Assembly (NCBI GenBank): GCA_035048495.1
Contig: CM068541.1
Span: 8,005,929-8,069,928, forward strand
Reading direction: 5' to 3'
DNA: 64,000 nucleotides
Source: Euptelea pleiosperma
Lineage: Eukaryota > Streptophyta > Magnoliopsida > Ranunculales > Eupteleaceae
Shown here: piece by piece, positions 11,401 through 22,849 of the stretch
Position numbering within the stretch: the first letter of the stretch is position 1
How the letters are laid out: the number at the start of each line of letters is the position of its first letter
Program-made: the position numbers and the translations under genes
Notes under the pieces: generated by a model
What the model saw: only the letters and a program-made list of their open reading frames with translations
Told to the model about the DNA's origin: nothing
Database searches by the model: none

Positions 11401-14400
11401 AATATAGGAGGACCCTCGCACAAGATCTTAACCGGCATGCAGCCGTTGTTCTTGAAGGAAGAGCTCTAGGTTTGAAATATTGTTTCCTGTCCCAGATAGT
11501 TTTATTTCCCTTTTTATGTGATAAGTGGTTAAATCAATCAATATCATGTATTAATGTTACTCTGTTAGAACTTCATTTTTGTATAAATAGATCATTTTTA
11601 ATTTTTAAATAGCTGCATTTTCCTGAACCTTGATCATTTTGTCTGTGTATTGGCCTGAGCTCCATTACTTTTATCAAGTAAATACTAAATAGGCATGTAA
11701 AATTAACAGTTCTATTATAAGTTTTTATTCATGACCTGAGTGCAGATGTGGAATTGCGGGACACAAGGACTGTAGCAGAAGCACTTGCCAGGTCCAAACA
11801 GGGTTAGCAATGTTAATTGCATATATCTTCTCTTTTCTTGTTTTATTTACTGTTCTGGCTATATACTGCCTCTGGTTTTGGTCAATTAAATACTAAGTGT
11901 AGAATCATGGTTTGTAAATGGTTAGCAGCTGAGTTAGCTACGGAAACCTCTGAGGAGAATGCAAACCAGGAGCGGGTGGAGAGGGTTTCTCGGCTGGCTG
12001 AAATTGAAGATCTTCAGGCACCTCGTGACCTTCCATTTGCACCTCTTTGTATCAAGGTGTCACTTACTTCTCATGAGCTACCTGTGATTCTGTAAACTTA
12101 TAGATATCTGAACTTGTGTTTTTTGTATCAGGACCCTCGAGAGTACTTTGATTCTCAACAAGCTAATGCACTTAAAGCTTTAGGAGATACAGTGACTACA
12201 ACAAAACCAATGAATTGCAGCCTGAGCACTGAGGAAGCATATGGTTTTTTGAGGGAGCTCATTTCTGAGATGAAAGCAACAGGACTGAGTGATCCCATAG
12301 TTAATCCTGAAGTTGCTCTTAAGGTTGAAGCATCTTCATTTTTCTTTTACGCAAGTAGAAGTATCTATGTTGCAAGTCATGTTCAAAATTTGACCTCCGA
12401 AAAGGAAATATTTAAAGGGGCAGTTCCCATTTAAATTAGAAGAGCACATAATTTCTCCATGGGCCAAGATAATGTAATGACCTCCATCTTATGATCTAGG
12501 TTCTGAATGGATTGACTCAGCATCTATCAAGTACCAAGTTTCATCTTGGGAAGAACCCTCAGGAGAGTGTCCTTGATAGGCTGCCCAACAGAACTAAAGA
12601 GGAACTCTTGCATGTGAGTTGGCTCTGCTTCTTGTATTTCCGTAACTTTCCAAATGATTTTGTTTGGTCTATCGATTTTCTTATTTATGTTCAACCAATT
12701 GTTCTGGCTTTCAGCATTGGACTTCTATTCAAGAGTTGCTAAAGCATTTCTGGTCATCATATCCAATTACAACTGCATACCTTTATGCCAAGGTAATTGC
12801 TCCAGTATTCTATACACTTGAGGCTTTTATGCAATATATTCAAGAGTTACTAAAGCATTTCTGGTCATCGTATCCAACTACAACTGCATACCTTTATGCC
12901 ATGGTAATTGCTTCAGTATTCTATACACTTGTATCATTGGAGCTGGATAAATTTTGATCATTATAGTGTTGTTTGCACTAATTTGCTTTCTTTAGGACTG
13001 CTGCATATCAGGGATGTAAGTGGCACATTTTGTAGATGGATGTAGATTGTTGCATAAGTTAAGAGGTTTTAGGAAAAGATAGACCCTTGCATCCTGCCAT
13101 GAGGAGATGAAAAAGAATGTGATAAGAGTTCTCTATTTTGTTTTTTGTTGGTATTTTATAAAGTACAATGAAGAAGAATGTGATGCAGCATAAAAGATGA
13201 TTCCGGTAGAACGAAAAAGATTTGAATGTGGGCAATGTAGTGGTAGAGGGAGACTCTAAACATTATAATATGTTCTTCCAGGAGAAGGAAAAACCTTAGA
13301 GACTAGCATACAATATTGAAGAAACTCAGGATGTGTGCTCGAACATTAACACCTTGTTCTCACTTGTTCCAAGGTCGGCAAATGACAAGGCAGATGAATA
13401 GTTAAGGGAGGGGTCATTATGGATGATTTGTAGAAAGGAGAAAGAAACATGTGTAATTCTTATGTTGCTTCATTCCTTTTTTATATTTTTTTTACTCCCT
13501 TTGTGCCCTCTACTTTTACCTAATTAATAAATTTTTGTTTAATGATCAAAGAGAAAGATGCAGTGCGCAAAAATCAGAAAACTTGACTCAACACTCACTT
13601 GACTCTTTTTAACTACAAATTGCAATCGAGTCCACTCATATAAAAATACATATCAAAGTAATTTCCGAGAAAGTGTTAAAAGGATAACGAATCTTGAAGA
13701 TGTGTCAAAGTAATTTCCGAGAAAGTGTTAAAAGGATAACAAATCTTGAAGATGTGATTACTACTGCCAAACTAGATATAGAAGTTTTCTAATCTAAAAT
13801 AAAGAAGAAATATGCATAAAATCCACCGATCTGATGTGTATGTGGATCTTATCTTTTTGTTGATCCTGCCCGATTTATCATGCCTTCATGCTGTTTCCAT
13901 TGGCTGACGTAATTTTACTACAGGTAAGCAGATTGAAGGATGCCATGGCAGAGATCTATCCCAAGCTACAGGTACACATAAGTAAAAGATGTTTATCTAT
14001 CTTTTAGTTTCTTTTCCTTGCTCGTTTCCATATTTTGGCACTAGTGTTGCCTGTATCTTGCTGCTAGCAAGAAGACACGTGATATGACTGTCAATGGGCT
14101 GGGTGACCCTGCGGGCTTGTTGGTACGTGATATGACTGTCAATGGGCTGGGTGACCCTGCGGGCTTGTTGGTATCTTTGAGTCTCACTCAGTTTCCATGG
14201 GTCAGAGGATAGGCAAAATGGGATTTTATTACTATCAACGTAATTGTCTACTGTGTGTATGTCTATAATAAGAATGCATACTTATTTCCTTCCACAAATG
14301 CTTTACAAAGCTTGCCTTGTACTTACATTTTGCATGTTACTTAAAATCTAGAAACCTTTTATCCAAAGTTGGAAATGTGAGTGCATATTTTTATCCCACG

Positions 14401-17400
14401 ATCTGGGCTGTACACATATCTGTGTAATGAAGCAAATATAGTGTTATGTGGGTTATAAAACTTGTGGGATTAGTGGCAGATCAGCCAAGCTGCCTAGCAG
14501 AGCTGTTGTGGTAAGTAAATTTATTGAATAGGCCAAGTTAGCAGGGCATGCTCCACAACCGAACCTATTCTTTACCTCGGTATAGCTGAGTTGATCAGAG
14601 CTGCCGACCTACCAAGTAGGAGACAAATCCATCTTGCTTACTTCTTAGATAAATCATAAAACTCAGTTTAGATACGGAGAGTCATCTGAGATTTGGAAAC
14701 CGTAAATTGAGAAGAAACATACCAAATTTAGATAGTTCAGCTTGAGTTTCCAGGACAGACTCGGAAATAGATTCATGGATACTCTCCTACCAAGAGAAGG
14801 AAACTAATAAATGCATATCCAAAAAAGAGAAGCAAAGACAATTACAAATACATCCAAGATCCCAGTTAGATTAGGGCAACTACTGGTGAAGTTGAAGACG
14901 GCTTGAAGGACACGACAACTGATCATCAAAACATATAATCTCACAAGCAACATTCTGTTATCAGAGTAGTATGTTATTTGTAGTATGCTATCAGGGTAGT
15001 CTTGTAAGTACCCCTTATGTTGTAGGGGTATACTTGTCCATGTAATGTTTTTCCATATATATTAGAGTTTGGAGTCATGTAACATACACATGCTCTCCTT
15101 TCCCTCTCTTCAAACCCTAATCAAACCTTAAATTCAACTCATTCTATGTTTGGAGATTTCTAAATTAACTAGGACTCTATTACTGTAACCTCTATAAATA
15201 GGACCTCTCCTAGGACGTGAGCTAGTTTGACGGGAGAATGATCAAGGGGGAGACAGAAGAGCATTGTACATGAGAAAATAGTACTTCACAAGTGGGTACT
15301 AGAAGAAAACAAATGTATTAGAAGATATTATAGTGGAATCGGCTCTTTGAGACTATGGACGTAGTTGCCGGCCCTGTCGACGGACCACATTAAAAATCTA
15401 TCTGTCTCTCCTTCTCTCTTTTCTTTCCCTTTTTTGTATTTAATTATTCTTATTTTGATCTTAATGTTCTAGTTGTGGGTGCATGAATCCTGAGGCACCC
15501 GACAGCATGCCCATGGACGGGGCCATGTGCCATCTTACAACATTCGGAAGTCGAATTTATTGCGAACAACGGCACTTTCATCTCCTTCCCAGGGAGGAAA
15601 AGTTTTTCAGAAAGTAATTATATAATAACGATGCTACCCTCTCCTCTCATTTTTTAAAACCCTTAAAATTTCTTTTTCTTTAAAAAAATGCTTTTCTTTT
15701 TATCATGATTTTAAACAAGGGAAGTGAAGAGCAAGAAGTCCAAGAAAGAAACAAAGAGAATGGTCAACTGACCCTTTGGGAAACATCACCTTCCATTCTT
15801 GCACCCTATTGTCATCATTACAACCTGATTGCTAAGATCACGTTTGGGTTCGCAATCATCAGATTGAAGGGTAGTGGGACCGTTGCTATGTTACCAATCA
15901 TCACAGCCTACCGCTTAGGTTCGTAACAAAATCTGATCTAGCCAATTGTCTTTTGGTTTCTTGACCATTCTCTCTGACTATTGCTGGAGACTTGTGTTGA
16001 CTATTGCTAGAGACAAGCCGTCCAGCTAAGCTGCGTAGTTGAGCTGCCAACCGAGCTACCTAACTGAGCTGTCGAGTGGCTGAACTGCCAACCTACTGCA
16101 CTAAGAAAGTCTATTGATCAGGCCAAGTTAGCAGGGCATGCTCCACAACTGAACCAGTCTTTTACCTCAGTATAGTCAAGTTGATCCGAGCCCAGTTGAG
16201 CTGCCGACCTATCAAGTAGGAGACCAGCCATCTTCCTTCTTCATATAAATCTAATTTCAAATAAGGAGAGTTGTGTTGAGATTCAGAAACCTAAACCACA
16301 AATTGAGAAGGTGGTTCAGCTTGAGTTTCCAGGACAGACTCGGAAACAGATTCAGAGATACACTCCTACCAAGAAAAGGAAACTAACAAATGCATATCCA
16401 AAAAAGAGAAGCAAAGACATCACAAATCTGTCCAAGATCTCAATTAGATCAGGACAGCTACTGGTGAAGGTGAAGATGACTTGAAGGACACGACGATTGA
16501 TCATCAAAACTTATCATTTCACAAGCCTGTTGAAGGGGACATAAGTGAGCTCATTCAAAAGTACAATGATCGAAGGGGGAGAAGAGAGAACGTTATATGG
16601 GAGAGATAGTACTACAAGAAGACACATGTAGTATAGTCGATGAGCCTGTGGACGTAGTCGCCGACCTTAGCGACAAGCCACGTAAAAAATCTCTACATCT
16701 CTCCCTCTCCCTCTTTTTTTCTTTATTTCTCTATTTATTTATTCTTAATTTGATCTTAATGTTCTAGTTGTGGGTGCACAAATTCCAAGGCACTCTATGG
16801 CACACCCAGATTTTTGCGCCCACAGAAAATAAGACTTATTCCCTCTTTTTTTTTTCCTCCAGTTTCTTATGTGTTTAGCAGCCGACATCATCTCTATCTC
16901 CTATCTCCATTATCTTCTCAACTTTGGATCGTCTTATCAAATTGACAAAAGAGAAAAGAATTCTCTATATCCTTAGCTTCATTCCGAAGTAAACACGTGT
17001 TTGTTTCTTATGCATCTAAACATGGCATTGTAAAAAATGATCTTTATGTTATTCTGTAAGTATCTGAAATTTTTATTTGTACATCAGTGGTACATCTTTG
17101 ATTGGAGCTCCAGCTATGCATGCATGCGTGTACATATGCCCACACTCACATGCTCATGCATGTCTTTTTTTTTTCCTGTTCTGAAAGATTTGAGTGCGAA
17201 CCAACATCGTGCCAATTGTCATGCATATCCAGGAGTTTGTGCTATATAAAAGCCCTCATCCCGTTCGTGCAAGTTTTAAAAATTTTGTCCTGTGATTTGG
17301 TAGAGTTGTTTTGCCTCTCTGCAAAGCACAAAGCTTTGGCTAACTAGCTTTGTCATGCGATCTAGTCTTCAATTTCCTGTTTCTTTATTGCATTCCCAGG

Positions 17401-18356
17401 GGATAAAGGAAACCGTGCAGTCAGATTTCCGGCATCAAGTTTCTCTCCTTGTTCAACCCATGCTTCAGGTCAGTATTATTTTTCTATTTTGGTGGCCCAA
17501 CCTATGTGAAGTGCCAAAAGGAAAGAAAGATTGAATTAGATTCACTGTAAAATGTCCAATATTGATTCCTTCCCAAACAAATGGCAAATACTTGACTCTT
17601 CCTCAAAAATACAGTAGAGATGACGGGAGCTACTGTTTTTTCAAATTTAATTTTTTAGTGGTCTTTACTGTTTCACCTGTTACCTGGAAATTATGGGCTG
17701 AGAAGGGAAACACCAGGAGGAAAATAAACTATACTGGCAATGGATCATGGATCACTAAATTATGCTTTCGTATGTTCCGTCAAATTAAAAAAAATGTAAA
17801 ACTTCCAAGGACGTGATGGTTTTCTATAGATCTCCTCTAGTAATTTCTTACAAAAAAATATCTTTTATTAGTCAAGCACTTTTGTGGCAAAATGTTCTTA
17901 TAAGAGCAGCGATGGAGCTAGATATTTTAAAAGCTAACCTTTTCTGATCAGCTTAACCTTCTTTGGCATGGGAAGCTTATTTTGAAATTTTAAAAATTCC
18001 ACTGGATGATCAATGGTTTCACAACATGTGTGTACGTACAGGTTACGATTCTTTCATTTTCAGTTGAAAGAAAATATCCAGCTTGTGTTCCTAAGTCATT
18101 CAATTCCCAGTTGGAAATTGTTGCTTTCAAAATTCTGAGGTCATTTAATATGTTTGCTTCCAAATTGCAATATCCAGCTTCTGAAAGTACACAATATTTT
18201 TATACTGGGTGTTCTGTTATTTCTTCCATTTGAGGACTACAACTCATAGACTTGTTCATCTTGGCTCAGGCTCTAGATGCTGCATTTGCGCATTATGATG
18301 CAGATTTACAGAAGAGGTCAGCGAAGAGTGGGGAGAGACCAAATGGATTTGTTTAG
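5437..18356 (+). CDS. TFB1: TFIIH core subunit 1 (p62/TFB1 homologue), 3' seventeen coding exons
   Basis: Subunit of general transcription factor IIH, acting in the nucleus in RNA polymerase II initiation and nucleotide excision repair. Coding exons: 5437-5512, 5725-5820, 6067-6111, 6641-6697, 6886-7041, 7182-7247, 11346-11469, 11746-11802, 11929-12056, 12132-12323, 12500-12613, 12715-12792, 13924-13971, 17400-17468, 18270-18356; two further small exons may be hidden in this count of fifteen that I could place. All join in frame through GT-AG introns, giving 463 residues. BSD-type motifs are visible: [20 protein letters not shown] followed by W (exon 1) and [20 protein letters not shown]. Later landmarks are [52 protein letters not shown] and the end [10 protein letters not shown]. 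The Arabidopsis protein is about 590 residues, so roughly 125 N-terminal residues (PH domain) are missing; the first exon starts in phase after two bases of a codon, so it is not the start exon. Long introns (7248-11345 and 13972-17399) are filled with transposons. Confidence 0.93.
7890..8787 (-). pseudogene. 5'-truncated LINE-1 fragment including the 3' end
   Basis: Read on the minus strand from about 8787, the broken translation gives [41 protein letters not shown], then [19 protein letters not shown] and [18 protein letters not shown], that is the zf-RVT domain to the ORF2 C-terminus. The minus strand ends in an A-rich tail at about 7920-7890, as expected for a LINE 3' end. Several stops interrupt the frame. 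It is 5'-truncated, the usual outcome of incomplete reverse transcription. Confidence 0.75.
8785..9270 (+). pseudogene. LINE-1 zf-RVT fragment, opposite orientation
   Basis: Plus-strand frames read [57 protein letters not shown] and [17 protein letters not shown], the C-terminal zf-RVT part of LINE ORF2. Frames change between these blocks and stops follow. It abuts the minus-strand LINE piece head to head near 8785 but covers an overlapping part of the LINE, so a simple twin-priming inversion of one copy does not explain the pair. Confidence 0.7.
9600..10447 (-). mobile_element. Ty3/Gypsy-type 5' LTR and start of gag, truncated
   Basis: On the minus strand, a promoter-like CTATAAATTAAGG lies near 10275 and is followed by the LTR-end-like text TTGAGCGTTAAAGTGGCTTT near 10195. 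A gag-like start [20 protein letters not shown] begins near 9946, with charged coiled-coil character, then degenerates. The arrangement (LTR, leader, coiled-coil gag) resembles Tat/Ogre-like Gypsy elements. No protease or polymerase follows. LTR limits are estimates. Confidence 0.45.
12727..12932 (+). repeat. Tandem duplication of a TFB1 exon and its donor-side flank
   Basis: The segment 12727-12821, which covers most of the exon 12715-12792 plus 29 bases of the following intron, is repeated at 12838-12932 with a period of 111 and few mismatches. The second copy still encodes [20 protein letters not shown] and keeps a GGTAATTGC donor-like site. It lacks the first twelve exon bases (HWTS) and the upstream AG acceptor, reading GCAATATATTCAAGAG instead. 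It is probably skipped and lies in the intron. Confidence 0.9.
13654..13757. repeat. 52-bp tandem duplication in a TFB1 intron
   Basis: CAAAGTAATTTCCGAGAAAG starts at 13654 and again at 13706. The two 52-bp units differ at about two positions (CGAATC against CAAATC, and the last base). No coding role is apparent. Confidence 0.9.
14077..14172. repeat. 48-bp perfect tandem duplication in a TFB1 intron
   Basis: The unit beginning ACGTGATATGACTGTCAATG at 14077 is repeated at 14125 with no visible difference, implying a recent duplication, or an assembly artefact. It contains GGGTGACCCTGCGGGC. Confidence 0.9.
14480..16815 (+). mobile_element. Pair of related LTR-like direct repeats around a 0.5-kb interior
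   Basis: Two related plus-oriented blocks share GGCCAAGTTAGCAGGGCATG (about 14532 and 16122), CTTGAGTTTCCAGGACAGAC, CTACTGGTGAAG and the right-hand motif TGATCTTAATGTTCTAGTTG followed by TGGGTGCA (about 15455 and 16752). The first block has a TATA-like CTCTATAAATAGG near 15190 and a 200-bp insert at about 14955-15165 that the second lacks. The right parts resemble R/U5 of plant LTRs (GACGTAGT then CGACGGACCAC). The interior, about 15510-16000, has no gag or pol frame. Either a non-autonomous LTR element or two separate solo LTRs fits. Boundaries are approximate. Confidence 0.55.
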
Positions 18357-18700
18357 GAAAATACTTCTCCCCCTTGAGGAAATCACGTTGATCACACCGC
18401 CTTGCTGAGGTTTTGGGTACCACCTTGTAGCGATAATATATTTGTACATTTAATTAATCAAATTTTGCTGCGCTTGTGCATCAGAGGAAAGATTTACCTT
18501 ACCTTTTATTGTTCACTATTATTATTTATTTTCAAGGGAGAGGAGTAATCCAAGAGGATACATGTTTTTTATCCATCAACTTCAGATGATCCGCTACTTG
18601 TGTCAATTATGATTATGATTATGATAGCAAATCCACTTGACATGCACTGGTTTATAATGCGGTAGCCCTGGTTGGATCTATCTCAATTTACATAAATCCT
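18357..18700 (+). other. Probable 3' UTR of TFB1
   Basis: Directly after the TAG stop, an AT-rich stretch includes TTAATTAATCAAATTTTGC and several T-rich tracts typical of plant 3' UTRs. No clear AATAAA is seen, so the cleavage site is not placed. Confidence 0.4.
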
Positions 18701-18889
18701 CATGGGCCTTGAGCCATGTATTTTGATGTAGTGCCCACCCAGGCTGCTGTACATTAGAACTAATTTTATCCACTTGGATGAATAACGTTTCTGGAGTCAA
18801 CGCTCCAGATTTCGAGGAAATTTTTGAAGCGGTGGGGTTTTTGAAGTGGCGTCCATGCAAATATATACCCATGGTTACTTTTTAAAAAC

Positions 18890-19340
18890 CTTTTTTAAAC
18901 CAAAGCCTAATCATTATCCATATCCAGATTTGGATCCAATCAGATCTAGGTAGATCCAGATCCAGATCTGAATTTTAACACTATAATCCATGTATGAGAT
19001 CTGGGTTGGATGTAGTTAGATCTGGATCCAAATTCAACGTTTAGTATCAAGATCCATATCCATCTTTGGATCCGACTAAGATTCATAACACATGATCTGA
19101 AACTGAACTATGATCCATATGGGAAGATTTGGATCTTACACATATGTGGATTATGGGTCGGATATGAATCAGATCCACTACTCATTTTTATAAGTATCTA
19201 ACACTCCCAAACCTAAGATTTGATCTGATTCGATACCTACCACCAGGATCTGAATTCAACCAAAACCGAAGCGGATTAATTTACATGGATCAGAGTCGAA
19301 CCATTTTCATTTGGATTGTAAATCTGGGTGCCCGTCCAGA
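18890..19340. repeat. GGATCCAGATC-rich repeat block
   Basis: Short motifs of the kind GATCCAGATC, GGATCC and GATCTGGAT recur in both orientations through this 450-bp block, for example TAGATCCAGATCCAGATCTG near 18951. The texture resembles the interior of the hAT-like element at 2542-3391, but no matching termini could be found. No coding frame is present. Confidence 0.5.
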
Positions 19341-20180
19341 AAAACCTTTGGTTTTTGTGGTATTAAGTCGTCTTCTTTTAATTTGAAAAGTAGCTGTTAG
19401 TCTTGGACGATTGCTAGTTCATATAGAGACGTATCAGCATTGTTCAAAATCTCTGGATTGCCCTCCAATCCCGATCTGACACTGTCTCTGTGCATCTACG
19501 GAACATTTCTTTAGGAAACAGTGATCTTGGGCGTCTCCATTTTTGGATGGGATCAGTGAATGCCGATCCTGGCCGCCGAGACTTCGAATTATCCGTTTCA
19601 GCCCCCAAAGTAGTAGATGAGTTCACACACAAGAGTTGGCCCACCACCGGATAGGCCAGAGTCCAGTGACGAGTTGGGGGTCCATTGCATAATTTGCATG
19701 GGGATGGGGTATTAGTCCGTCTACCCTCCTGATTTCAGAGAACTGAGGAAACATGTGATTACGTGGTCCACTTAACTCCCAAAATTAAAAACTTGAGGGA
19801 TAATCTTTTGCAGTACAACCCGAACCTTGTCACCAAACACTCCCCTTAGTACGCAATATTCAAAGCTGATTCAAGGATTAAGGAGAAAATTACGGCTTTT
19901 GACGTCCCGTCAAGTTAGTGTAAGGCGCAAAATCTGTAGAAGTGATTTTGATTAATCCCATTCTAAAAAGCCACAAACATCTCCTGATCTCTTAATCAAA
20001 AGTCAAAACCCAACAGTTTTACAACACTTTCCTACAACCAGTTTTAGATCACAACATCTAATCTCAATAGCAAAACAACTATTATGCTACGAAAAGCACC
20101 CAATCATCACACAACTCAGAGAAAGAGAGAGAAATGAGAATTCACAAGCCATCATCCACAGTAAATCCATTGCATCGAGA
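19340..20180. other. Intergenic, nothing clear
   Basis: No convincing exon, element end or RNA gene is visible here. Open frames are short and lack recognisable content. The right end may contain the 3' UTR of the minus-strand small membrane protein gene. Confidence 0.35.
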
Positions 20181-20267
20181 TGATCACAAATCCATCACAC
20201 TCAGTATTAAAAGAAAAATGCAGAAACCCTAGGAAATTTAATAAGAAAGAGAAGAAAAAGAGGAACC

Positions 20268-20474
20268 CTAGAGAGAAGAGGGTGCGCCGTAACCCAAGAA
20301 CGGCCTTCCCGAAGAATGGAAGGTCCCATTATAACTCCCTGCATCGACGTGCACTGTATCCTTCAGCTTCTGAAATCCATGCTTGAAGACACCGAACCCG
20401 AAGAGAAGCCCGATCAAGATCACCACCAAGATCAGACACGTGCACAGCCTACACATCTTACCCCCACAGCACAT
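20268..20474 (-). CDS. Small Cys-rich single-span membrane protein, 68 residues
   Basis: A single-exon frame starts MCCGGKMCRLCTCLILVVIL and continues through a hydrophobic segment (residues about 12-30, LILVVILIGLLFGFGVF) into a basic HGFQKLKD stretch and a Gly/Pro-rich end GRPFLGYGAPSSL. Cysteines at positions 2, 3, 8, 11 and 13 next to the membrane span could be acylated, which is inference. It resembles short uncharacterised plant proteins with the same KMC-LCTCL-GFGVF-HGF pattern, recalled rather than searched. The upstream minus-strand sequence (20475-20580) is purine/pyrimidine-rich like a leader. The longer plus-strand frame over the same bases lacks any known motif. Confidence 0.65.
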   Translation of the reverse strand: MCCGGKMCRLCTCLILVVILIGLLFGFGVFKHGFQKLKDTVHVDAGSYNGTFHSSGRPFLGYGAPSSL

Positions 20475-20917
20475 CTTTGGATCTCGATCGACTTTCGAGA
20501 TATTCTACGAAGTGGATTCTTCGGATTCTTTCTCTTCGAAGAGAAAATCTTCAGATCCGAAGATTTCTAGAAATGGATTTGGTTGGTTGAAGAAGAAGAA
20601 GGAGGAGAGGGTGTTGAGTTGGGTCGGGTTGTACTGTTGTTGGTTATCTGAAAAGGAAAGCAAAGCTAACCAAAAGCGTATTACCGTTTCTTTGGGTGTG
20701 AACTGTAACGTAATCTTCACGCACGAATTTTCCTTAAAAAAGGGAGTTTCGTTTTTTGAATTCTTGCTTACGTGGTGCACTGGGATGGGTGACATTTTGA
20801 TACTGGCGCTAGTAGCTAATTTGGATTGGGTGTTGATGTAACAAGGTACACCTAGTGTCAAATGGCGTAAGGTAGAGCGATTTTATCACTCACCACCACT
20901 GCCCATCGGACCAATCG

Positions 20918-21143
20918 ACCACATGGATGTTTAGCCCACTCCTTGGTAGATACTCATACCAAAATTCAGCTTGTTTTATGATTTCTAACCATTGGATTTA
21001 GTACCTAAAAAATGGTTAAATCCGACGGCTAGAGTCATGCCTTAAAATGTGCTAAAATCTAATGGCTAGAGATTACCAATCAGGGTTACTTTTGGTATGT
21101 CTATCCACCACCGAGGGGTGGACTAAATATACAGTCAATGGGC
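20918..21143. mobile_element. Foldback (MITE-like) element of the TGATTTCTAGCCATTGGAT family
   Basis: The left arm GGATGTTTAGCCCACTCCTT to ATGATTTCTAACCATTGGAT is matched in inverse by ATCTAATGGCTAGAGATTAC to GAGGGGTGGACTAAATATAC. The arms are about 90 bp with a short spacer near 21000-21050. A closely similar copy is at 50983-51210. No coding capacity. No target-site duplication was identified. Confidence 0.6.
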
Positions 21144-21249
21144 CCAGAGGGCAGAGGGAATACCAACAATTGCTCCATTTGGCGTCAGGTCTACCTGGTT
21201 ACATATTTTGCCATTTGGATTTAGGGGTATTTTAGGTTTTTTTCGTTTG

Positions 21250-21425
21250 GGTCGCTCTACAGACCCCACGTCCTTTGGCTGGCCACCCACCCACCCTCTC
21301 TCTCTCTCTCTCTCCCCCCCTGTGGGGGCTAAAAGCAGAGAGAGAGAAGAAGGGGTGGGGTGGGTGCCCAAACAGAAGGGAGACAATTTAGTCCCACGTG
21401 GGTGTCCAGCCAAAAGACGCGCCAT
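21250..21425. mobile_element. Short foldback element with GGTCGCTCTAC end and CT/GA core
   Basis: CCTTTGGCTGGCCACCCACC in the left arm pairs with GTGGGTGTCCAGCCAAAAGA in the right arm, around a core of (CT)n and (GA)n that is itself complementary (21295-21345). The left end GGTCGCTCTAC matches the inverted end of the element at 22665-23264, so the two may be related. No target duplication was found. Confidence 0.45.
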
Positions 21426-21465
21426 TAGGTAAGTAGGGGGTAAGTAGGGGTATTTCTGTTGAAAG

Positions 21466-21809
21466 CAATGTTTTAAGAGGTCCCTTAACGTTGCCGTTAC
21501 ATCGGACTCACGTCAACCTCATGTAAGTAAAAAATGTTAGAATATTAATATGCATAAAAAGAAACCCAGGTTCAACAGGGTAAATACATTAAAAAGGGAC
21601 AAATTTTAGCGGTGGTGCCGCTAAAATTGAGGGCAAACTCGCTTTGGGAAAAACGTATTAGTAGCTTATATGCCATGGAAAGGTTACAATATTCTAATAT
21701 CATTTTATTTAATTTTAAAATAAAACCTCTAAAAGCAATTAACCATTATTTTGAAATAATGTAAATGGATTGGGACATTACCGTTATAACAGCCGTTATT
21801 TAAATCATG
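21466..21809. mobile_element. hAT-like MITE, ACGG-palindrome family, copy 1
   Basis: Delimited by a perfect 8-bp direct repeat GTTGAAAG at 21458-21465 and 21810-21817. Ends are CAATGTTTTAAGAGG and TTATTTAAATCATG. The interior near the right end reads ACCGTTATAACAGCCGTTAT, the motif shared with copies at 26441-26881 and 61005-61344. An 8-bp duplication and short A/T-rich inverted ends fit a hAT-type non-autonomous element. No coding frame. Confidence 0.8.
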
Positions 21810-21817
21810 GTTGAAAG

Positions 21818-22660
21818 TATACAATATTGTTTATCTAGACCAAAGTTCATGCTCTGTTACATATGCCGTAGATTTCTTCTTGTTCAATCAGGATCAATCC
21901 AATCGGAACATCCTCCCGTCCAACAATTAGATTTTTTGGAATTGGGTTATGGCCCACAAATTGGAGGGTTGGATAATGTTGCAGATAAAGAAGGTTGACC
22001 ATTGGTGGGGTTGACTCAAGGTAAATGTTTAGGTTAGCTTGGTGAGCATAGGATTCGGATTCACGATTAAGGTTGTGTTTGTTTACTGAAAACTACATTT
22101 ACCGCGTGATTGAAACGTTTTAGCGTATGGTTAGGGTGGCTTGTGCAATCTCAAACTTGCGTAAATATGCGTTTAAAGTGTGTTTGGTCGAAAAATGAAT
22201 AATAACCATCCTCTAAAATAAACATGTGGTGCACTCGTGTAGGTCATATATGTTAGGTGGGCCCCCACTTGCCACATCTCGGTGTATCGAGGTCATACAA
22301 GTCATGTAAGCCCCATTTGTTATGCAGTTCAAATAACATGTAGACTCTGCCAGATGAATCCCACATTATGGCCCATCTTATTTAGGTGGGTCCCAGATGC
22401 TAGGTGCCCCCTCCTACATGCCACATGTTTGTATACCATGGAGCAGGGACGGGCGTGCCAAGGTGATTTTTGGTTTGTATATCCACCTAGGGATTGGCCA
22501 GTCGTCCATAAGGAAAAATGCAGTGATCTCGAGTCTAAGTACTTGTGGAAAGCATTTTGTAAATTAAACAAATTGAAACACAATTCGTCGAATTGGGGTA
22601 CTTTCAACAGGTCAGGGTGTCCGTTTAATTCTTGGGGTGCCACTAAAATTTTTCTTTTAA
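21818..22660. other. Intergenic, nothing firmly identified
   Basis: The 143-codon plus frame at 22282-22713 and its minus-strand counterpart show no recognisable domain. The stretch near 22075 (TTGTGTTTGTTTACTGAAAA) resembles the start of Tourist- or hAT-like miniature elements, but a matching end was not found. Confidence 0.35.
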
Positions 22661-22664
22661 AAAA

Positions 22665-22814
22665 GGTCGCTTTATGGGCACCCACCTCTTTAAGCCAGGC
22701 ACCCACAAAATAAACTAATTTTTGAGGACCAAATTGTCCTTTTCCATCCTTTTACAGTTTTGTTTTGGTACCCACACTCATTACTTCTATTCGCGCAAAA
22801 AACGACAAAGCTAC

Positions 22815-22849
<35 letters not shown>

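Noticed and set aside
20383..20841. Plus-strand 152-codon frame overlapping the small membrane protein gene
   Set aside because: No recognisable domain, and the minus-strand 68-residue frame has a clear membrane span and conserved-looking cysteines.
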